Assembly (NCBI GenBank): GCA_035578905.1
Contig: JAQJVL010000202.1
Location: 447,001-511,000, forward strand
DNA length: 64,000 nucleotides
Direction of reading: 5' to 3'
Source of the DNA: Stictocephala bisonia
Lineage: Eukaryota > Arthropoda > Insecta > Hemiptera > Membracidae
Part shown: positions 56,331-64,000 of the stretch, piece after piece
Layout of the letters: the number at the start of each line of letters is the position of its first letter
How positions within the stretch are numbered: the first letter of the stretch is position 1
Position numbers and translations under genes: made by a program
The notes under the pieces: model-generated
What the model was told of the DNA's origin: nothing
The model's database searches: none
The model's input: the letters and a program-made list of their open reading frames with translations, nothing else

Positions 56331-56769
56331 TAAGCTTTTATATTTAGGCTTATCGTCATTTCTGTCATAACTGGAATCTACTATAGCCCTGAGTCTATCA
56401 TACCAACCAGTACAGAGAATAGTGTAATAAGACTCTTCAAGATGATTGTAATTATTGATTGATCTCATAGATTGTCGCTTCTAACCGTCCAAAGACAAGA
56501 CTACTGTCAACTTTGTGACGTCATCACAACATATCTACTTGTACTAATTTAGTGACAGTTTGTTATCGTGAGGTTGTTAATTATTACAACATCGTAATGA
56601 TAAATAGCACAAAATATAAAGACACGAAACACGTGTTTTTAGAACAAACATGACCATCTTCATTTTTACTTTCTTTCATATACGTTAGCATAGATAAAGC
56701 ATTGTGATCGTCCAAAAACGTTTTTTTACATGATGATTTAAAAATCCAATAATGGACCAAAAAAATTGT

Positions 56770-57130
56770 TTTTTTTTTCGAAAAATATTGTGATGTCTGT
56801 TCATATGTGTGTCTGCAGTTCGCTGGAGACCAAACGGATGGATCAATATTTATGAAATTTGTAATATTTGTGTGTTTAGCTAATATGTCCAGACCAATTT
56901 TTTAACTTTTTTGGAATTTTAGTTTTTTTTATTTTTATGGGCAAAAAACATACAAAATATAATTTTCTCAAAAACTGATCTAACACGATTTCGATCACAT
57001 TTTCAGGGAAGATGTTAATTATAAATCAAAATATTTTTATAAAAACCGCATGTCTAACTTGACTAGTTTTTTAGTTATGGAAAAAACTTATTTGGGAATC
57101 AAACTGGTAATTTTCAAAGTTTTTATTTTA
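56770..57130 (-). repeat. Dispersed repeat R10
   Basis: Mirror of 37010-37325, with CCAAACGGATGGATCAATAT and TATGGGCAAAAAACATA. Confidence 0.65.
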
Positions 57131-58440
57131 AAACCATTTATTTATCATATAATTTAATATTGTGATCTTTTGGCGTTATAAATAATATTTTATTTCATCT
57201 CTGTTGTTTTGAAATCAGGATGTAGTTTATTTAGTTTGCTTCTAATAAAATAAAGTCACATTTCAATTGAGATAAGAATATAAAAAATAAAAGATTTGCT
57301 ATTAATATCTATTATAATTTTGTTTTGGTATGGGATTCGTAATATAGTTTTATCAGCACATAAGTGCTATTATGATAATGACAGTATAACAATTATTATT
57401 ACAAGATCTGTTTGCTTATTTAGTAGGAATAAATATACAGTATATTTAGGATAGTTATGTTGGTAGGAAGCACACAAATCAAATTCCTCCCAGATATTAA
57501 TTTACGATATGTGCTTCGTGAATATTTTTAGAATTTTTTATAACATGATTATCGTTTTCAGCGTAAAATTTTTTAATTGCGTACTTACAATAGCATAACT
57601 GAGTTACGAACTTTACAAAAACTTAAACCACGTTTATTCCATTCACAAACAGTAAAACAAACATAATTACTTTATGTAGTAAAATTTATAAACTTCCAAA
57701 ACCAGTATATATGAGTATTATTTTTCTAATTTAAAAGTTTTCCAAACTGCCAAAGGGAAAATTTTTATTTACTTTATTTATCTGAGTACAGCTTCGGTAT
57801 TCCCCGTTGGTCAGATAATGAGTTTGTTTAGGGAAAATGGAATTGAGGGATTGTACATTGAATGAAGTTCATTATCAGTTCTAAGTTACTCAAAGAGATT
57901 CTAAATCCAACTTTGGATGAATTAAGACTGAGAAGTTAGTACTTACTATCTGGAAGTTTGAACTTATCTTTATTCCACAAGGAAAAACATAAAATGTAAA
58001 AATTAAAATTTCACATTCTATCACAACGCTAAAATAAATTAGTTACAATAAAATAACAATTTTATATAATAAACAGTTTAATTTAAAATATTTATTAAGT
58101 CTACTTTTTTCTATTATTACAGTTTACTTATGTGGTTAAGGCATCTCAGAATATTCTTTAAATATTCAAAGTAAAAATCTTGCTCTCACAAAGTCAAGTT
58201 GGTTAAAATTAATTGTTGTTTATGATGAGACATAAAGAACAAATGAAAGAAAAAGTTACAGAATAATTATTGTAAAAGACCAATTTATCATATTAAAGTT
58301 AATATTTAGTTAAATTAAATAGATGGTATTCATAATCTAAAAATGATATTTAATATGTACAGTACTTTATGATGAAAATCATTAACAAAAAAGGTTTATT
58401 TTATTTATTTATTTAAGATGAGTAAGTATAAGGCTATTTA
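57131..58440. other. AT-rich intergenic DNA
   Basis: No gene-like frame or repeat match noticed. Confidence 0.35.
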
Positions 58441-58444
58441 CTTA

Positions 58445-58645
58445 CTCAGTCCATTTCCCGTATCTTATTGATCTGTGCGAGGACCGAGTAATCTTCATTC
58501 AGATAGAGTAATGGTGATACCGGTTCAGTACAAGGTTAATATTACTGATAAAAACTAACATTTAACGCCAGGTTTCGAACCTTTGCTATCTCTAACCCAG
58601 CCTCAAAGTTCAGACGCCTTAGACCGCTCGGCCACCGGCTCGCCA
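58445..58645 (-). repeat. tRNA-derived SINE, copy 3 (best head)
   Basis: Minus strand: GGTGGCCGAGCGGTCTAAGG (A box), an extended variable region as in Ser/Leu tRNAs, and AGGTTCGAAACCTGG (B box with paired T stem). The body matches 30600-30725 and 39140-39260. Confidence 0.75.
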
Positions 58646-59444
58646 ATGCCTCGTTATTTTATGTAGTTATTTTTATTGTTGTTTGTTTCCAAATTTGTGT
58701 CCTACAACCAAACATTATTTTGTTTAGTATTTAAACAAAAATAAAATTTCAAACTCATCTTGTTGTCAATGATAATTATTCAATATTCAGCTAATTTTTA
58801 TACAAATGACAATGATTGTTATTTCTTATTTAATTCTTGCATATATATTACATATGCGTTAAGTGCCAATAAATATCAAAGTACAGCATTGAAGCTTTTT
58901 AAAGATAATTTGTCGTATTGTTTTCCTTCCATGGTTACAAATGGTTTTTTTTCTTTTCTTCCAAAATATATAACACTGAGTTTGAAAACATATTTGTTAT
59001 AGGTTATTGATTGTTTGGAAAATAAAAAAAAAAAAAACTATTTTATCATATGTTTCAAAAATATTTGTTTGGTGATATATGAAAACAAAATTGAAACTAT
59101 ATTATTTTCTTTATCAGGGTCATATATTAGTAGACACAAACGATGAAAAAATGTTATTATGATTATTGAAAAGCCATGTATATGCGCGTGTTTAGTGTGG
59201 CCTTACAGCAAATCATGTATGTAGAATGGGGATGTAATAGGTATATTTTTGTCAGTCCTCTGATATCATTAATCATTATGAACATCATTCAATTGTGATT
59301 CTGATCGACAGTGGTCACAAAACTTAGCAGATATAATTTTTACTTTATATAATTGTTAAAATATTAATTAGCAATATATTTCTTAACACAATAGTTAACA
59401 ATTTCAGTTTACATAGGCACCCTAATAGACTGTACACCAACTAA

Positions 59445-59575
59445 GGCAGTTTAAGGCTGTCTGTGGCTTGATATAGCTGGGTTTATGACACATCATAATC
59501 CAAGTTTATGGGCCTTGACGACCGTGTCTGAATTCCTTGCAAGTACTTAAGACATTGTCCAACAGTACATTAAAT
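59445..59575 (+). repeat. Dispersed repeat R7
   Basis: Mirror of 36665-36835. Confidence 0.6.
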
Positions 59576-59774
59576 TTATTACTTCCCCTTGGAGGATCTT
59601 GTCATAAAACTTAAATGATGTCGAAAATTTTTTATTTAGATTAGTAGAAACAAGAAAAATACATATATTAGTGAAATAGGCTTTTATACTATTTAAACAC
59701 TAGTGTTTGTAAAAAGTAATAAGAGTTTAACAGTTGTTTTTTTTTTTTTATATATATATATGGTGTTCTTTACT

Positions 59775-59860
59775 TTCAGATCTTTTTATATGGAGAATGG
59801 AGTTCCACAGGGGTCAATCTTGGGGCCTTTACTTTTTATTTGTTACTTTAAAGGCTGGCC
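59775..59860 (+). pseudogene. LINE reverse transcriptase scrap
   Basis: Frame reads MENGVPQGSILGPLLFICYF, the RT motif before the catalytic box, and then loses similarity. Isolated fragment. Confidence 0.75.
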
Positions 59861-60833
59861 TCGTGTAAATGAACATCTGGAAATAATTACACCTTATTTA
59901 CTGATTATGTCAATTTACTATTAAATGAATCCTCTATTTATAAAAATCCAAGCGGTTTCGTCTTCATATATTATGCCACGTAAAGTATCACATGCACTCA
60001 TTTGGTGATCCAATACATGAACATAACATCAAAATCGTTATAGATAATGTATTTCAATAACACTCGTATAATATGATTATATTATAAATACTGATTGTTC
60101 ATATAATATTGCAGCTAGTGGAAGAACTAATTATTCTTGTCTTCGATGTATTTCAAATAAAATAAATTAGCTACCATATCAAAGAGATGAACTGCTGTAG
60201 ACAAGATCGTCAGTGAGGAAGTTTTTGAGGCTAACTTTACTATCCGACGTTTCTCGGGCATTAAATTCAAAAGAAGATTATCACTTAGTGAGAATAAATC
60301 CTTTGTATTTGAGTTCGTTGTGTTACAACATAGTACTGTATTATAATGTACAAAGCACTTACAGGTAGCTCCTGCATTAAGATAAATCTTCTGTGTAAAC
60401 ACATTGTAGTTTCCATTAATATGTTTATTTACAATAATGATAACAAATTGGTAATGGAATTGTGATAATGGTAACAAATTCTTTTTATGTTACAGGTAAA
60501 CACTATAATAGAAGAAATGATACCATACAAACAGTAAGTACGATTTATCTTTTTAAATAAATTGTTCTGGCTTCGTCTATAAATTGTATTGGATCCTAAA
60601 TACTTGTTAATAAATTTGGTTACCTTGCACCACAGAGAAGGACGGAAGAGAGGTCGTTTTCCTACAACCGCATTAAGCGCCTCAGTGGCAATTGGAATGT
60701 AAGCCGGTAGATAGTGCAGGTATATTAAAACGCACATTGTCAAGGAGGGACGGAAGTAGTTACGGAGGGGCAGATAAGTCTCGTCCCCCTCCACCGATTC
60801 TGCTGTCCACGTTTCAAAGTAAATGTGAAATAG

Positions 60834-61456
<623 letters not shown>

Positions 61457-61499
61457 GGGGAGCTGATGCTGAGAATGTAGTCACTTTTTTAGTAGTTTA

Positions 61500-61900
61500 T
61501 CAGCTATTTTTACTGTCAACTATTAAGAAATGATTTACTCTTTAATTACTTAAGGAGTAATTAAGAAATTAAAGATTAATTAAGTAAGAAATCATTATTT
61601 CTTACTTAAAGATACTTAAAGATACTTAAAGAGGTTCTTACTTTACCTCCATCATTAACCAGCACTACTGATATCAGCGGTATAGATTGGTTGGAAAGCC
61701 AGTAAGGTAATGCACTTTTACAATAAAATAACTACATTAACATAAAAACTTATTGAATGGCTAAAAATATAGACTTTTATCCTGCAGTTTAAGCTATTCT
61801 CTTTGTACTATTCTGTACAACTGAATTCTCTTGTTTGAATCTTAAAACAGTTTTACCTTAAAAATTTTCTCTTTGTAAAACAAATTGTAGTTTTAGGATT
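61500..61900. other. AT-rich intergenic DNA
   Basis: Short inverted pieces AATTACTTAAGGAGTAATT; no gene. Confidence 0.35.
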
Positions 61901-61911
61901 TAAATTTGATA

Positions 61912-62050
61912 CAGTGGTGTGGCACTAGAATGGTCTTTTGTTAAAGTTTTGAGCAATTTTAAATGCCAGAGAGATCTTTTTATAATCACCCTTTTAAGAC
62001 CATAGGTAGAGATTTAAGCCCGAAGATTAATTAATTTAGTTTCTCAGGCA
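61912..62050 (+). repeat. Dispersed repeat R5
   Basis: Diverged copy (GTCTTTTGTTAAAGTTTTGA, ATTAATTAATTTAGTTTC). Confidence 0.6.
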
Positions 62051-62235
62051 AAGTTTTTGTAGTGACTTTATGTTTTACAAAACTTTCTTTTGAATTGCTT
62101 TATTCTAGTTAATACAATACATGTTTAACATAAAATAATAAAAAAATGCAGTAACACAATACATTAAATCATGTCTTAACAGACATAATTCTGAAAACAA
62201 TCACTGAGAGTTTACACTAACGTATTACTACCATT

Positions 62236-64000
62236 GTATGTGGCTTTAGTCATTCATCAATTAATTAGTGCATCCTTCCTTTAACAAGCCGTACACGTAC
62301 CAGAGTGATCGCTGTTACCATTACTAAATACATACGCGTGGCTTTAGTCATTCATCAATTAATTAGTGCATCCTTCCTTTAACGATCCGTACACGTACCA
62401 GAGTGATCGCTATTACCATTACTAAATACATACGCGTGGCTTTAGTCATTCATCAATTAATTAGTGCATCCTTCCTTTAACAAGCAGTACACGTACCAGA
62501 GTGATCGCTATTACCATTACTAAATACATACGCGTGGCTTTAGTCATTCATCAATTAATTAGTGCATCCTTCCTTTAACAAGCAGTACACGTACCAGAGT
62601 GATCGCTATTACCATTACTAAATACATACGCGTGGCTTTAGTCATTCATCAATGAATTAGTGCATCCTTCCTTTAACAAGCAGTACACGTACCAGTGTGA
62701 TCGCTATTACCATTACTAAATACATACGCGTGGCTTTAGTCATTCATCAATTAATTAGTGCATCCTTCCTTTAACAAGCAGTACACGTACCAGAGTGATC
62801 GCTATTACCATTACTAAATACATACGCGTGGCTTCAGTCATTCATCAATGAATTAGTGCATCCTTCCTTTAACAAGCAGTACACGTACCAGAGTGATCGC
62901 TATTACCATTACTAAATACATACGCGTGGCTTTAGTCATTCATCAATTAATTAGTGCATCCTTCTTTAACAAGCAGTACACGTACCAGAGTGATCGCTAT
63001 TACCATTACTAAATACATACGGGTGGCTTTAGTCATTCATCAATTAATTAGTGCATCCTTCCTTTAACAAGCAGTACACGTACCAGAGTAATCGCTATTA
63101 CCATTACTAAATACATACGCGTGGCTTTAGTCATTCATCAATTAATTAGTGCATCCTTCCTTTAACAAGCAGTACACGTACCAGAGTGATCGCTATTACC
63201 ATTACTAAATACATACGCGTGGCTTTAGTCATTCATCAATGAATTAGTGCATCCTTCCTTTAACAAGCAGTACACGTACCAGAGTGATCGCTATTACCAT
63301 TACTAAATACATACGCGTGGCTTTAGTCATTCATCAATTAATTAGTGCATCCTTCCTTTAACAAGCAGTACACGTACCAGAGTGATCGCTATTACCATTA
63401 CTAAATACATACGCGTGGCTTTAGTCATTCATCAATGAATTAGTGCATCCTTCCTTTAACAAGCAGTACACGTACCAGAGTGATCGCTATTACCATTACT
63501 AAATACATACGCGTGGCTTTAGTCATTCATCAATTAATTAGTGCATCCTTCCTTTACCAAGCAGTACACGTACCAGAGTGATCGCTATTACCATTACTAA
63601 ATACATACGCGTGGCTTTAGTCATTCATCAATGAATTAGTGCATCCTTCCTTTAACAAGCAGTACACGTACCAGAGTGATCGCTATTACCATTACTAAAT
63701 ACATACGCGTGGCTTTAGTCATTCATCAATGAATTAGTGCATCCTTCCTTTAACAAGCAGTACACGTACCAGAGTGATCGCTATTACCATTACTAAATAC
63801 ATACGCGTGGCTTTAGTCATTCATCAATTTATTAGTGCATCCTTCCTTTAACAAGCAGTACACGTACCAGAGTGATCGCTATTACCATTACTAAATACAT
63901 ACGCGTGGCTTTAGTCATTCATCAATGAATTATTGCATCCTTCCTTTAACAATCCGTACACGTACCAGAGTGATCGCTATTACCATTACTAAATACATAC
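62236..64000 (+). repeat. 98-bp satellite array, about 18 copies, open at the window end
   Basis: Unit runs ACGCGTGGCTTTAGTCATTC, then ATCAATTAATTAGTGCATCC, AAGCAGTACACGTACCAGAG and ATTACCATTACTAAATACAT. Starts spaced 98 bases (62334, 62432, 62530...). Copies differ at a few positions, notably TTAATT versus GAATT after ATCAA, and AAGC versus ATCC or AGCC before GTACACG. The first and last units share the CCGT variant. Confidence 0.95.

Noticed and set aside
62236..64000. CRISPR-like regular array
   Set aside because: The whole 98-bp unit repeats with no unique spacers; it is a eukaryotic satellite.

Overview
The window is AT-rich, repeat-laden nuclear DNA from an arthropod, most likely an insect. 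The evidence is: several short tracts of the insect telomere-type motif TTAGG (about 1550, 6860-6955, 31380-31450, 42670, 44290), non-LTR retrotransposon fragments, tRNA- and 5S-derived SINE-like repeats, and many MITEs. No complete ordinary host gene is visible. One candidate host terminal exon lies at 4320-4504.

The centrepiece is one apparently complete 13.3-kb element at 14283-27579. It has long terminal inverted repeats (TIRs) beginning 5'-AG, and a perfect 6-bp target duplication (AGCGTG, 14277-14282 and 27580-27585). It sits inside a short dispersed repeat whose uninterrupted sequence can be read in two other copies in the window. These are the hallmarks of Polinton/Maverick-type (endogenous adintovirus-like) elements. 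It carries four intact long ORFs: a dUTPase (17294-17737, +), an acidic orphan protein (17801-18802, +), a protein-primed type B DNA polymerase (18954-22595, +) and, converging on them, a putative double-jelly-roll capsid-like protein (22944-24152, -). I found no integrase, packaging ATPase, protease or penton gene. A TATA promoter and spliced 5' leader precede the plus-strand genes, and splice-acceptor-like sequences abut each start codon, which suggests one promoter feeding three messages by alternative splicing. The TIRs carry a tRNA-Val-like sequence, CRE, E-box and nuclear-receptor-like motifs, and many copies of a short AT motif.

Layout. 1-5160: repeats, a small TIR element and the candidate host exon. 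5162-7535: unit A of an inverted duplication whose mate is 30949-34008; the mate carries an extra 715-bp hairpin-ended element with a MADF-like ORF. 7536-14276: MITEs, a 1.7-kb long-TIR element, simple repeats and an 85-bp minisatellite. 14283-27579: the Polinton-like element. 27580-34008: rest of the interrupted repeat, a GA microsatellite, a reverse transcriptase scrap, unit B. 34009-53500: dispersed repeats, mariner-like and hAT-like elements, SINEs and LINE remnants. 53515-54830: a 5'-truncated LINE with an 801-bp ORF whose 3' tail resembles that of the 5S-derived SINE-like repeat. 54831-62230: repeats and AG microsatellites. 62236-64000: a 98-bp satellite array running off the end of the window.

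All family assignments are by eye from motifs; no database search was possible.
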